From: Planctomycetaceae bacterium
GTDB lineage: Bacteria > Planctomycetota > Planctomycetia > Planctomycetales > Planctomycetaceae
Reading direction: 5' to 3'
Length of the DNA: 36,972 bases
NCBI GenBank assembly: GCA_021732845.1
Contig: JAKFUF010000110.1
Location: 1-36,972 of the forward strand
Positions 27,241 to 35,793 of the stretch are shown here, one piece after another. Positions within the stretch are counted from its first letter, which is position 1; every line of letters begins with the position of its first letter. The notes below the pieces were generated by a model. The model worked only from the letters and a program-made list of their open reading frames with translations, searched no databases and was not told the origin of the DNA. Made by a program: the position numbers and the translations under genes.

Positions 27241-27511
27241 GATGGGGGATTTTCTCGTAGCGAGTTCGCGGTAAGATGAATTCCCCGGCTCTTCCACCAG
27301 GTGGCCGGCATCTGTGCCGGGCCGAGATAGATGATGCCGCGGGAAGTGATACTTGACAAGAATTCGGTCGAGGCAAGCGGTTCCCGCACAATCGCGGAAT
27401 TTACGAAGTGGCAGACCTCGGCAGAATGCACCAGCCTTTGCAGGCTGCCTATTTATGAGAGCTGGCCGTGTGGCTTCCAGTCAAGAGTGTCTCCACCGCG
27501 GATGGAAGCGC
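27241..27511. other. Intergenic gap between GT2 and the broken membrane gene
   Basis: No gene recognised. A small stem-loop, CAGCCT-TTGC-AGGCTG, lies at 27432-27447 without a T-run. A minus-strand frame here (27225-27431) has no family signature. Confidence 0.4.
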
Positions 27512-28435
27512 CTAAAGGGGCTCCATAAATTCGCGTTGCGTCGTGGCGGCCTCCAAGGGTAGGTCGCGGGGAGACTTGACGCCAGCTGAGTCGGTACGCG
27601 CGGCGGAAAGTTCCCAGCGCTTGGCCACGATCATCCCCTCATAAATAGCCTTCAACAGAGAGAAAATGAACCCGTGTCGGCCGTCAAGGAACCCGCGACA
27701 GACGACGAACTGGTAGAAAAACCGCAAAGACTGCCGCATCGGCAGTTTGCGGCTGAAGTCGCGAATTGCGCGCCTTCGCCTGCCAGCGTCAAGGGACGCC
27801 AGGTCGCCGAACCGCACCCGGCGGGCCTGCTGAAGTTCCAGCGCCGCTTCTCGTTCGGCGTAACGGATATGCCGGGAGAGCCAGTCGCTAATCCCATGAC
27901 TGAACGGGTAGTGCAGAAATGGTTCACGAATCGTTCCCATCACGCCATCGACTGGGGGAATTGGAACCTCGCCGTGACCGGAATCCTCGAATCGGGCCTT
28001 GCCGCGGTGGACAACGCGCATAATCCAGCAGGGAAATTCATCCGCGTGCTTGAGCCAGCGATCGCCAAGCATCGTTTTCCGGCAGGTACGAAATGCGGCT
28101 GCGGATTCGTTGGCGGAGCCGATCGAACCGATGATCTCATTTCGAAATGAGTCGGTCGAGGCCTCGTCCGCGTCGAGCATTAGAACCCATTGATGCTTCA
28201 GTCCGGCATTTTCAAGCGCCCAGTTCCGCTGCCTGGCGAAGCTTTCAAACCGATTTTGCACGACGCGCGCGCCTGCCGCCTGGGCCAGCGACACGGTTTC
28301 GTCGGTCGATCCGTCGTCGACGACCACCACGTCGTCGCACCAGGCGACCGAAGTGACGCACCGTGCCATGTTACACGCTTCATTGCGCGCCAGAATGACG
28401 ACGGACAGCGGAACCGGTTCCGTGGTTTCGCTCAC
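27512..28435 (-). CDS. Glycosyltransferase family 2 (WaaE/KdtX-like)
   Basis: This 307-residue GT-A fold enzyme reads LSVVILARNEACNMARCV, DDVVVVDDGSTDETV and the metal/sugar-nucleotide motif MLDADEAS. It also has FARQRNWALENAG (the FSRQRNW element of lipopolysaccharide-core GT2 enzymes) and, further on, PFSHGISDWLSRHIRYAERE. By family knowledge it adds a glucose-like sugar to a lipid-linked or core acceptor at the inner face of the membrane. The start is GTG at 28435, overlapping the stop of the preceding methyltransferase by 4 bp (GTGA), so translation is probably coupled. The hydrophobic C-terminal part suggests membrane association. Confidence 0.88.
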   Translation of the reverse strand: MSETTEPVPLSVVILARNEACNMARCVTSVAWCDDVVVVDDGSTDETVSLAQAAGARVVQNRFESFARQRNWALENAGLKHQWVLMLDADEASTDSFRNEIIGSIGSANESAAAFRTCRKTMLGDRWLKHADEFPCWIMRVVHRGKARFEDSGHGEVPIPPVDGVMGTIREPFLHYPFSHGISDWLSRHIRYAEREAALELQQARRVRFGDLASLDAGRRRRAIRDFSRKLPMRQSLRFFYQFVVCRGFLDGRHGFIFSLLKAIYEGMIVAKRWELSAARTDSAGVKSPRDLPLEAATTQREFMEPL

Positions 28436-28995
28436 TTTCGAGCGACCGCAATCATGGACTTTGCGAACGGGTGGAAGCGTCCGGCACGCTTGAACTCCAC
28501 TTGTCGAAATCCCGCCTGCATCAGCAATTTGCCCAGCGTGGCCTCCGACCAGAACTTGACATGTCCGTGATCCCAGAGGGGGTTGAAGTGTTGATCGTGT
28601 CTTCCGAACAGTGCGATTCCCAAGTTTTTCCAGTAACCGTGAAACGGAGTGGAGATCACCGCCAGTCCTCGATCCTCCAGCAGACTATACACAGTCCCAG
28701 CAAATTCCCGGGGCGAATAGAGGTGTTCGACGACTTCGAGGCTGATAACGACTGGAAATTGGCCGTACTTCAAGGCCAGATCTTCATAACAGGAACCTTC
28801 TTCAATTCGCAGGTGCGGGTAAGCGCGACGGGCTTCCTCCAGCCCGCGCTTCGACGGATCGACGCCGGTGATGTCATAGCCGAGAGCAGACAGATGCGCG
28901 GCGACCGAGCCGTTTCCTGCTCCCAGATCAAACACTCGCTTCCGTTCACGCCCGTCCGCGAACGCTGATTGCAGAATCGCCGATACTTTGGGCAA
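28432..28995 (-). CDS. SAM-dependent methyltransferase (possibly 5'-truncated by a stop)
   Basis: This class I methyltransferase has motif I VFDLGAGNGSVAAHLSALG, the acidic end of strand 2 (GVDPSK), VISLEVVEHLYSPREFA and AVISTPFHGYWKNLGIAL, as in UbiG-like Methyltransf_23 proteins acting on sugars or lipids. The part from TTG 28995 is 187 residues. Sequence in the same frame upstream (DATDCCSHRYLLPKV) also looks like the normal N-terminus of these enzymes, but no ATG occurs between it and an in-frame TAA at 29038-29040. An ATG at 29067 before that stop overlaps the end of the acetyltransferase gene. So the gene may be disrupted near its start, or may be translated from TTG 28995 or CTG 28998. 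Its stop overlaps the start of the GT2 gene. Confidence 0.75.
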   Translation of the reverse strand: MPKVSAILQSAFADGRERKRVFDLGAGNGSVAAHLSALGYDITGVDPSKRGLEEARRAYPHLRIEEGSCYEDLALKYGQFPVVISLEVVEHLYSPREFAGTVYSLLEDRGLAVISTPFHGYWKNLGIALFGRHDQHFNPLWDHGHVKFWSEATLGKLLMQAGFRQVEFKRAGRFHPFAKSMIAVARK

Positions 28996-29037
28996 CAGAT
29001 ACCGGTGCGAGCAGCAGTCCGTGGCGTCCTGAAAGCC

Positions 29038-29067
29038 TTAGCCGGAAATATCAACGGAAGAATTCAT
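29038..29067 (-). other. Original methyltransferase start, followed by an in-frame stop
   Basis: ATG at 29067 overlaps the acetyltransferase stop as ATGA and reads MNSSVDISG, then TAA at 29038-29040, then GFQDATDCCSHRYLLPK in the same frame. The typical operon overlap and the family-like sequence after the stop indicate this was the true start. Confidence 0.65.
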
Positions 29068-29672
29068 TCGCGTGCAATATCTCGATGTTCTCTGAGGTCT
29101 GGGTCTGCTGCGATCTGGCCGAACTCGACCTGGTCCAGCATGCACCGCGGCTTGACAAATACGGCGGGGTTTCCGCGAACAATCGTCCAGGCTGGTACGT
29201 CGTGCATGACGACTCCCCGCGCGGCTACGATCGCCCCGGGACAAATGGTGACATGCGGGCCGACGAATGCGTCGGCGCAGACCCAGGCGTCGTCCTCGAT
29301 CTGAATCTTCGCACGAATCAGCGTCATTTCTCGACTGGAGTAATCGTGCGTGCCGGCGCACAGGTGCGATCGCTGCGAAATTGTCACATATCTGCCGATC
29401 GTCACGGGGCCAAGATTGTAGATCAACGCATCTTCGCCGATCGCCGTGTGATCACCTACGGTCAACTTCCAGGGAAAGGAAATGCGGACTGTATTGTGGA
29501 TATGCACCTTCGAACCGATACGCGCCCCGAACACACGTAATAACCAATTTCGGAAATTCCAGCAGGGTCGCGGGCTCCATCGGAACAGTGACTGGCTGCA
29601 GACGCTCCAGATGATCCGCAACAGTTTTTCGCCGGCGGAGTACGGGCTCCGATGGCGTGCGGAGGAGGACAC
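29064..29672 (-). CDS. Left-handed beta-helix acetyltransferase (WcaF-like)
   Basis: This 202-residue hexapeptide-repeat O-acetyltransferase decorates the polysaccharide with acetyl groups from acetyl-CoA. The N-terminal part (CWNFRNWLLRVFGARIGSKV) is followed by hexapeptide coils (IHNTVRISFPWKLTVGDHTA, IGEDALIYNLGPVTIGRYV). The active-site loop CAGTHDYSSREM has the catalytic histidine, and coils continue (IEDDAWVCADAFVGPHVTI, GAIVAARGVVMHDVPAWTI). The ending GNPAVFVKPR is characteristic of the WcaF/colanic acid acetyltransferase group. The start is GTG 29672, directly after the TGA of the upstream glycosyltransferase. The stop overlaps the methyltransferase ATG by ATGA. Confidence 0.9.
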   Translation of the reverse strand: MSSSARHRSPYSAGEKLLRIIWSVCSQSLFRWSPRPCWNFRNWLLRVFGARIGSKVHIHNTVRISFPWKLTVGDHTAIGEDALIYNLGPVTIGRYVTISQRSHLCAGTHDYSSREMTLIRAKIQIEDDAWVCADAFVGPHVTICPGAIVAARGVVMHDVPAWTIVRGNPAVFVKPRCMLDQVEFGQIAADPDLREHRDIARE

Positions 29673-30848
29673 TCAGTTGCGCTCGACAAAATCAGGAGGG
29701 GCGCCGCCGCCGAGCAGCCAGCAATATGTTGAATGCATTTGTGCGGCGATCGATTGCCAGCTGAACTGCTTTTCGACAAGGGTTCGCCCTCGTTGCCCCA
29801 TGGCCGAGCGCTCCCCATCCGGCATTGTGAGAAGATTCGACAAACCGCGCGCGATCCCGTCGACTCCGGGCTCCAACTCCACCGCGGCTTGATGCGAGAA
29901 CGCTTCGGGCAGATTGCATTCTAGAGTAATTGCGACCGGCAACCGCTGCGCCCAGGCTTCCAGCACCGCCATCGGCAGCCCTTCGCTTTTGGACGGGAGC
30001 ACGAATCCGCTGGCCGATCGCAACAAAGCCGTCTTTTCCTCGCCATAGTGCGGTCCGATCAGATGGACGTCGGACTCCAATCCTGCGGCGCGAATCTGCC
30101 GTTCGAGTACCGCCGCATGACCTCCTTGATCCCATCCGGCAATGAGGACCGACCATTCGTCGGCAAGTCGCGGATTGGCGCGGCGCACTTTCGTCCAGGC
30201 GGATATCAGTTCCGGAAGTCCTTTCTTGGGATGAATTCGTCCGACGAACGCCAAAACGCGGCGATTCCGAGACAGGTTGGCGACCGAGTCTGGGACACTC
30301 GCAGACGGTTCGTCGTCGAGGTCGACGCCATTGGGGATGACACAGATCGGGTTGCTCAGTCCGATGGCGCGCAGTGACCGGTGTTCCGACTGGCAAAGCG
30401 CGTGCAGGCAACTGGCCCGAGACAAGTGCCGGTTTTCGAAGCTCCAGCGCACAATTTGTTTTTTCCAACGGGAATTCTGCAGCGCCCAGGGATCAAGCAT
30501 CCCGCGAGGGGAGATCAGGTACGGACGCGCCATGCGCGAGGACCAGTGGAGATTCGCCAGGGAGGGGTACATCCACAACCCTTGCACATGGACCAAGTCG
30601 GGGTTTACCTTCGACAGCCGACCATAGAGTTCCGGGGCGTATCCGAACGCCCGTGGCGGCCACGAATCGCAGATGACCGGCTTCAGTGGTGCCCAGGCAG
30701 GGAGGTCGGCCGAGGTATCTCCGTCTGACAGACCGATCACGTTGACGTCAACGCCTTGCTCGGCAAGCGCCTGACCAGTGCGGCGGATACTGGTGAACAT
30801 TCCTCCCGCGCGGCGGGAGATCGATCCAGTCAGAAACGCGGTTCGCAT
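29673..30848 (-). CDS. Glycosyltransferase family 4
   Basis: This retaining GT-B glycosyltransferase of about 391 residues has a glycine-rich N-terminal motif FLTGSISRRAGGMFTSIRR, the acceptor-domain end LVHVQGLWMYPSLANLHW and a donor domain starting at ICVIPNGVDLD. It continues VLAFVGRIHPKKGLPELI and GPHYGEEKTALLRSASGFVL, with the E-x7-E signature SEGLPMAVLEAWA. By family knowledge it transfers a sugar from a nucleotide sugar onto the growing lipid-linked repeat unit in the cytoplasm. ATG 30848 is chosen because the frame upstream (to 31001) overlaps the preceding methyltransferase gene and lacks family sequence. The next gene begins immediately after its stop. Confidence 0.9.
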   Translation of the reverse strand: MRTAFLTGSISRRAGGMFTSIRRTGQALAEQGVDVNVIGLSDGDTSADLPAWAPLKPVICDSWPPRAFGYAPELYGRLSKVNPDLVHVQGLWMYPSLANLHWSSRMARPYLISPRGMLDPWALQNSRWKKQIVRWSFENRHLSRASCLHALCQSEHRSLRAIGLSNPICVIPNGVDLDDEPSASVPDSVANLSRNRRVLAFVGRIHPKKGLPELISAWTKVRRANPRLADEWSVLIAGWDQGGHAAVLERQIRAAGLESDVHLIGPHYGEEKTALLRSASGFVLPSKSEGLPMAVLEAWAQRLPVAITLECNLPEAFSHQAAVELEPGVDGIARGLSNLLTMPDGERSAMGQRGRTLVEKQFSWQSIAAQMHSTYCWLLGGGAPPDFVERN

Positions 30849-30880
30849 GCGCGGATTGTCGCAGGAGTTGGTCAAGGAAA

Positions 30881-31621
30881 TCAGCGGCGTAATAGATACA
30901 ACGCTTCGCCGCCGCGATGGGCGGCCCAGCCCTGACAATGGGTTTCCAGCCAGTGCGCCCCGCGCGCCCAGACCCTGTCGCCAAAAGGAAGTCCGAGGCA
31001 AAATCTGCGGCTCTCGTCAACGTTCAGTTCCGCGCCCGCCGCGGCGTCACGAATGTCCCTGTCATTGAAGTAGGCGATCTCATATCCAAACTTGCGGGCA
31101 TAGCGACCTGCGGAGACCGAACGGACAATCCGGTTTCCCCAGTGTTCGCACAGCGACGACTGCAGGAGAATTCCGCCGGTTTGGGAAAGCATCGACTTTA
31201 GGTGGCCGAGTAATTGCTCCAGCCGTCCGGTATGGGCGATCAATCCCAGGCAGAGGATCAAGTCGAACTTCCCGCACCCTTGGGGACCAAACAGAAAGAC
31301 GTCCTGGTTGACATATTCTATCAGTGACTCGACTCCGGCCGCCTCGATGCGTTGCCGCGACTGGTCCAGCATGTTCGAGGAAAGATCGAGGACCGTGGCG
31401 GCCGGGAAGCGGCCGCTCCGCAGAATGGCGGTGGTGATCTCCCCCGTTCCGGTTGCGCAATCCAACAGTCGGCCTTGAAAGCGTTCGGCTAGGCCGCACG
31501 ACAGCTCCATCCGCTTGCGAAACGAGAACGTGACGCTGGAAGGTTTGCTGGAGTAGTAGTTGCTGTAGACGGCGGCCCGCTCCTGGAACAGCTCAAGTTG
31601 AGGATTCGTGATGGGGCTCAT
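30881..31621 (-). CDS. SAM-dependent methyltransferase
   Basis: This 246-residue class I methyltransferase has motif I LLDCATGTGEITTAIL, strand 2 VLDLSSNMLDQSRQRI, an acidic NQDVFLFG element and motif IV FDLILCLGLIAHTGRLEQLL. The YSNYYSSKPSSVTFSFRKR opening is also common in these enzymes. It probably methylates a sugar or an intermediate of the polysaccharide, but the exact substrate is not known. ATG 31621 has an AAAGGTG Shine-Dalgarno-like sequence 12 bases upstream. It is flanked by two GT4 genes at gaps of 32 and 49 bp. Confidence 0.85.
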   Translation of the reverse strand: MSPITNPQLELFQERAAVYSNYYSSKPSSVTFSFRKRMELSCGLAERFQGRLLDCATGTGEITTAILRSGRFPAATVLDLSSNMLDQSRQRIEAAGVESLIEYVNQDVFLFGPQGCGKFDLILCLGLIAHTGRLEQLLGHLKSMLSQTGGILLQSSLCEHWGNRIVRSVSAGRYARKFGYEIAYFNDRDIRDAAAGAELNVDESRRFCLGLPFGDRVWARGAHWLETHCQGWAAHRGGEALYLLRR

Positions 31622-31670
31622 CGGTCAGTTCACCTTTAGAACGTGATTTCGGTCTCGGCATCTACGAACG

Positions 31671-32870
31671 TCATGCAGAACGTCGGGACAACCAGTGCAG
31701 AATGGCGCGGTCCACCATCTTGGGGGAGACCGGACCCAGTTCAATCGCCAGTTCACCGGCTTTCCACAAACTCTCCCCGAACCGATTTGGCGTCCAGCGG
31801 GAGATGATTTCCCTGCTCCGCGCACCCATTCTTTCCCGTATGGAGTCGTCATCCGCCAACAACAGCAAACGGTTGACGAACTCTTCCTGAATTTCCGGGT
31901 CGAATGTAAACCCATTGGCTCCCTGTTCCACGAGATCTGGAGCGCACCCGCAAGTTTGCGAGACAAGCACCGGCAGACCGGCCGCCATCGCTTCGTTGAC
32001 CACCAGTCCCCATTGCTCGGTTTGACTGGCATGCACGAAGGCTCCTGCCAGTCCGTAATACGTCGGCAGGCTTGGATACTGCTGGAAACCAGGCAGACGG
32101 ACCGATTCTTCCAGACGCAATATTTTAATCATGGCGAGCAGTTCTGGCTTGCCTGACCCGTCTCCCAGCAGCACCAGATCCCAAGCCTGGTCCCCTGACT
32201 GTCGCCGGTACTCAGCAAACGCCCGCAGCAGTCCAGGGAGGTTTTTCTTGGGAATGAAGCGACTGGACGCCAGGAAATAGTTCTCCGGCAACCCGAGACG
32301 CATGCGCGCGGCAACCGCGTCGCTCCGTGCCTCGTCCGCGCCGGATTGAAAGTGAAAATTGTCGACCACATCATAACCAAGGAACACACGTTCCCTCGGC
32401 ATTCCCAACTGTTCGAGGTACTCCGCGTGCGGCGTCCCCCCGGCGAGCGCCGTGCGATAGAATCCGATGATCCGCCGCTTGATCGTCTCCTTGATGAAGG
32501 TGCGCTTGTGGTCCAGTCGCTGGCTTTCGGACATGACTACAGCAGGGACTTGGTGGCGCGAACACCAGGCGAGCGCCGCCAGCGCGTCGCACAACGACCA
32601 GCCCATGATGGCGACAGCGTCGGGACGCACTTGATCCAGCAACTTCCACATTCGTGATCGAATTTGATCAGGGCTCTGTGTTTCCTCCGAGCCGGCCTCG
32701 AACAGCGTGTGACGCGCGAAGCTTCCTGTTTGCGTCACCTCGTCCCAGTCATACTCCGCGTCAACAGGGCAAGTCTCAACAACATGAATTTCCCCCAACG
32801 CGCCCGCCGAATTGAATCTCGCCAGATGGTACGGGCCGATGCGGGGAACTGTGATGCAGATCGAATGCAT
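31671..32870 (-). CDS. Glycosyltransferase family 4
   Basis: This 399-residue GT-B enzyme has N-terminal PRIGPYHLARFNSAGALGE, then AIMGWSLCDALAALAW, YDVVDNFHFQSGADEAR and the donor-domain start FLASSRFIPKKNLPGLLRA. It continues LLGDGSGKPELLAMI, FQQYPSLPTYYGLAGAFVH and the E-x7-E region EQWGLVVNEAMAAGLPVLVS, where the catalytic glutamates are E and E eight residues apart. It uses a nucleotide sugar to extend the repeat unit. No strong Shine-Dalgarno sequence precedes ATG 32870. It is the fourth gene of the minus-strand block, 63 bp after the polymerase gene. Confidence 0.9.
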   Translation of the reverse strand: MHSICITVPRIGPYHLARFNSAGALGEIHVVETCPVDAEYDWDEVTQTGSFARHTLFEAGSEETQSPDQIRSRMWKLLDQVRPDAVAIMGWSLCDALAALAWCSRHQVPAVVMSESQRLDHKRTFIKETIKRRIIGFYRTALAGGTPHAEYLEQLGMPRERVFLGYDVVDNFHFQSGADEARSDAVAARMRLGLPENYFLASSRFIPKKNLPGLLRAFAEYRRQSGDQAWDLVLLGDGSGKPELLAMIKILRLEESVRLPGFQQYPSLPTYYGLAGAFVHASQTEQWGLVVNEAMAAGLPVLVSQTCGCAPDLVEQGANGFTFDPEIQEEFVNRLLLLADDDSIRERMGARSREIISRWTPNRFGESLWKAGELAIELGPVSPKMVDRAILHWLSRRSA

Positions 32871-32933
32871 GAGTATCGGAGCGAAGGCGTCGAGCCGTGA
32901 AGTACAATTTGAAGGTGTCGAGCAGGACCTCAG

Positions 32934-34349
32934 TCAAAGCTGGAGAGGGGAGAAGCGATCGTCTGGAATTTGTCGCTCGGGCGGCGGAATACCGCCGGGA
33001 ACGTGACGTGTCTGCTGAGGACGGTAAGCCGGGCGGCGTTGGGACAATGCGGTGTTATGTTCGTACAGGACCACTATGACGTGGGCAAATACGATAGGCC
33101 AAAGCACAAACAAGGAAATGTCGCGGCCCAGGTTCGGAAGCGAACCGAAGATAAATAGAACCAAGAGGATTCGCAATGATTGAAAACCATGCGTTGGGAG
33201 ACTGACAATCCATTGCCCTAAAAATGTCAGCAGGAATGCGGGAGCAAGAGGTCCGATAAGTCCCCCGAAATTCGCGACACCCTGGCCGATAAATCCAAAA
33301 GAGATGGTCGCTGATACATCCCCTTTATATTTCCCGACCCGGAGCAGCGCGAACTCTCGTCCTACAAATGGCTTGTCCGCCCAGATGGCACGCGGGACGA
33401 AGTTCAAGAAGTGCCCCAGATAATTGTTTCCCCATTCGATGGGGAGCATCCCCGCTTCCTGATATCTGTTCATGAAAACGAGTTCCTGCGTCATGTTCAG
33501 CCCTTGATGATGCGCATCCTGGATCTCACTGGTGATCGTTCCCTGTTCAATCGCGCTTGCAAATCCCCGTTGACGATATTGAATTGCCGCCAGCATCGCG
33601 ATATTCAGTACCAAGGCACAGACGATCACAAATCCGACCTGCTGGGCTCGCGTCCAGGGCTTGATCAGCAACGCGGCGAAAATGGCGGGCATCCCCACGG
33701 CCAGTGCCAAATGCCGCGTCCCTGCCAGAAAGTACATCGGCCAGGTGAAACAGATCATCAGCAACATCAACATGCGAACGCTGCTGCGTTTCGAGCAGAC
33801 GTACAACAAACCAAATCCTGAACAGAGCACCAAGTAGATGTACCCCGCAGCCGACAGAAGAAACCCCGTCGATCCGCCGAATCTGCCGCGGCCGAACATG
33901 GTGACACCCCCAAACCGCCCTTTCAGCGGAAGCATCAAGTCCAGCACCTCGAACCGCGCCAGGACGACACCGATCATCCAGAGCGCGAACCAGGCCAATA
34001 AAAGCGAACGAACGACGCTGGCTTTGTCGAATTGAGCCGGGTCGAGCGATCTCAACACGAGGGTGGGGGTTTTTCGGACAATGACGCCCATCAGCACGCG
34101 AAATGCAAGCAGAAAGACTATTACCTGCGTGAACGCTGTGTCCAGTTCTTCGGGAGTGAACCGGGCATAGTCCTTGGGCGTGTAGACGGGATCGATCAGG
34201 TACCACAGCACTGTGACCAGGTACACCAGACCCGCGTAGATCCAGCGAAGCTGCCTGGAGTTGGAGACCGCTTCATAGAGCAATATCGCCGTCAGCAACA
34301 CCGCAACCTGATAAGTAATCAGTTCGTAAATCGGCGCGGGCATATTCAC
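32934..34349 (-). CDS. Wzy-like O-antigen/EPS polymerase
   Basis: This 471-residue integral membrane protein has about eleven hydrophobic segments, including LITYQVAVLLTAILLYEA, WIYAGLVYLVTVLWYLI, LMLLMICFTWPMYFLAG and ALVLNIAMLAAIQYRQRG. A large periplasmic-type loop carries MTQELVFMNRYQEAGMLPIE and FLNFVPRAIWADKPFVGREF. This topology and loop content are typical of oligosaccharide repeat-unit polymerases, which join lipid-linked units on the outer face of the inner membrane. Wzy proteins are poorly conserved, so the call rests on topology and gene context. ATG 34343, two codons into the frame, is as likely a start as GTG 34349. The C-terminal ~40 residues are polar and proline-rich. Confidence 0.8.
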   Translation of the reverse strand: MNMPAPIYELITYQVAVLLTAILLYEAVSNSRQLRWIYAGLVYLVTVLWYLIDPVYTPKDYARFTPEELDTAFTQVIVFLLAFRVLMGVIVRKTPTLVLRSLDPAQFDKASVVRSLLLAWFALWMIGVVLARFEVLDLMLPLKGRFGGVTMFGRGRFGGSTGFLLSAAGYIYLVLCSGFGLLYVCSKRSSVRMLMLLMICFTWPMYFLAGTRHLALAVGMPAIFAALLIKPWTRAQQVGFVIVCALVLNIAMLAAIQYRQRGFASAIEQGTITSEIQDAHHQGLNMTQELVFMNRYQEAGMLPIEWGNNYLGHFLNFVPRAIWADKPFVGREFALLRVGKYKGDVSATISFGFIGQGVANFGGLIGPLAPAFLLTFLGQWIVSLPTHGFQSLRILLVLFIFGSLPNLGRDISLFVLWPIVFAHVIVVLYEHNTALSQRRPAYRPQQTRHVPGGIPPPERQIPDDRFSPLQL

Positions 34350-34440
34350 GGAATCTGCATTGAATTGATAAAATACGTCTGAGGGTAGACCCGTGCAGTC
34401 TTGCCCAATTTAAGGACAAATCAGCCCGCCATGTCCCGGC

Positions 34441-35742
34441 CTAGTTGTTACCTGTCCACTCGAGTTTCTCTGACGATGGCTCGCACAACGAGTTCCCCAA
34501 TCTGGCGAGCCGCCAGCCAAGTTCGTCAAGTGTCGACAAAGGAGTCTCGCGGCGGGCCTGGGCATGGCGCGCAAGTACCTTCGGTGAAGTCACGTAGGTC
34601 ATGATGGCCGCGGCGATCGAGGCTCCCGTGACTTCATTCAGCAGCAATCCGTCCACGCCGTCCCGGACCACATCCCCGCAATGCCGGGAGGCGATGATCG
34701 GCAGGCCGAATGATGCCGCCTCCAATTGGGTAATTGCGTATCCATCGGAATGCGTCGGCAACAGAAATACATCCGATTGACGGTAGTACTCCGCAGCCGT
34801 GTCCCGGCTCACCGGGCCGACAACCCTAACCTGTGCCAGTCCGCGTAACTGGTCCAATAACCGGTGGTCACCGTGGCCGACGATCGTCCATTCGATTGGC
34901 TTTCCCGCCAGCTTTCTGGCCGCCTCGCATAATTCCAGGATTCCTTTGCGGGCAATCACCTGTCCAAGAAAGAGTACTCGCAACGGCCGGTTGGTTCCAA
35001 ACGATTCTGGAATCAGTAGATCTCGTGCGGGCGCGGGACAATCAGTTGCATAAACCAAGGGGACCACACGAATCTTGCCCTCCGGAATCCCCTCGTTGAG
35101 CAGTCCCTGAGCTGACCAATTCGAGTTGACCATTACAATGTCGGCCAGTTCGCATTCGCGCCGCCACTGGCGCCAATAGGCGGGCGGTGGCTCATCGAGA
35201 AAGGGGAGTCCGGCCTTTTCATGCAGTTCCGCCACGATTCGCGTTTCGGCGGGTCCGGGATCGATTTGTCCAAGAATCGTCCGTGAACCGAACCGCTTTG
35301 CGGACTCGAAGATCTCCTCGGCTGCATAACTGTAGCTGAAGACTATTGATGGAGGTGAATTGCACCTAGCCGCGCGTCGAACCGCCTGGGCGGCGAGTTG
35401 GCCAAACCAGCGGTTGCGTGCCAAAATGCGTCCCCAACCGTTCGCCCCTTGAAGCTTCGAAACCAGCTCATTCAGTAGGCACCGGGCGTTGAATGCTCGC
35501 ACCGCGGTTCGCGGCACCTCAGCGTGCCGGCGCTGGGACAACCGGGGCGAAAACGGCCACGCAAACGGGGCGTCATGCCAGTAGTCCGTGACCAGCGTGA
35601 CAGGCACGCCGACACGATACAAAGCTCGAGCTATCGAAAAGTGCTCCCGCGCGCCAATTTGGCAGACAATCCACCCGCCGCATTCTAGATTCAGATTCGT
35701 CTCCAGCGGCACCGTTGAACGCCTTTCGATGCCTCGCTTCAT
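34441..35742 (-). CDS. Glycosyltransferase family 4
   Basis: This 433-residue GT-B enzyme has N-terminal WIVCQIGAREHFSIARALYR and LVTDYWHDAPFAWPFSPR, with the donor domain from about residue 250: LRVLFLGQVIARKGILELC, EWTIVGHGDHRLLDQL and YYRQSDVFLLPTHSDGYAI. The usual E-x7-E motif reads D-x7-E here (SDGYAITQLEAASFGLPII), an acidic substitution that is tolerated in many GT4 members. ATG 35742 follows a good GGAAGGGTGG ribosome-binding sequence. It lies 51 bp after the GT2 gene upstream and 91 bp before the polymerase gene. Substrate is unknown. Confidence 0.9.
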   Translation of the reverse strand: MKRGIERRSTVPLETNLNLECGGWIVCQIGAREHFSIARALYRVGVPVTLVTDYWHDAPFAWPFSPRLSQRRHAEVPRTAVRAFNARCLLNELVSKLQGANGWGRILARNRWFGQLAAQAVRRAARCNSPPSIVFSYSYAAEEIFESAKRFGSRTILGQIDPGPAETRIVAELHEKAGLPFLDEPPPAYWRQWRRECELADIVMVNSNWSAQGLLNEGIPEGKIRVVPLVYATDCPAPARDLLIPESFGTNRPLRVLFLGQVIARKGILELCEAARKLAGKPIEWTIVGHGDHRLLDQLRGLAQVRVVGPVSRDTAAEYYRQSDVFLLPTHSDGYAITQLEAASFGLPIIASRHCGDVVRDGVDGLLLNEVTGASIAAAIMTYVTSPKVLARHAQARRETPLSTLDELGWRLARLGNSLCEPSSEKLEWTGNN

Positions 35743-35793
35743 CGTCTGCCACCCTTCCTAAATCGTCCGCGGATTTTGCAACAGACGATCGCA

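Noticed and set aside
27432-27447. Stem-loop between GT2 and the broken GT-C-like gene as a terminator
   Set aside because: The stem is only 6 bp, with no T-run on the minus strand, so it is too weak to call.
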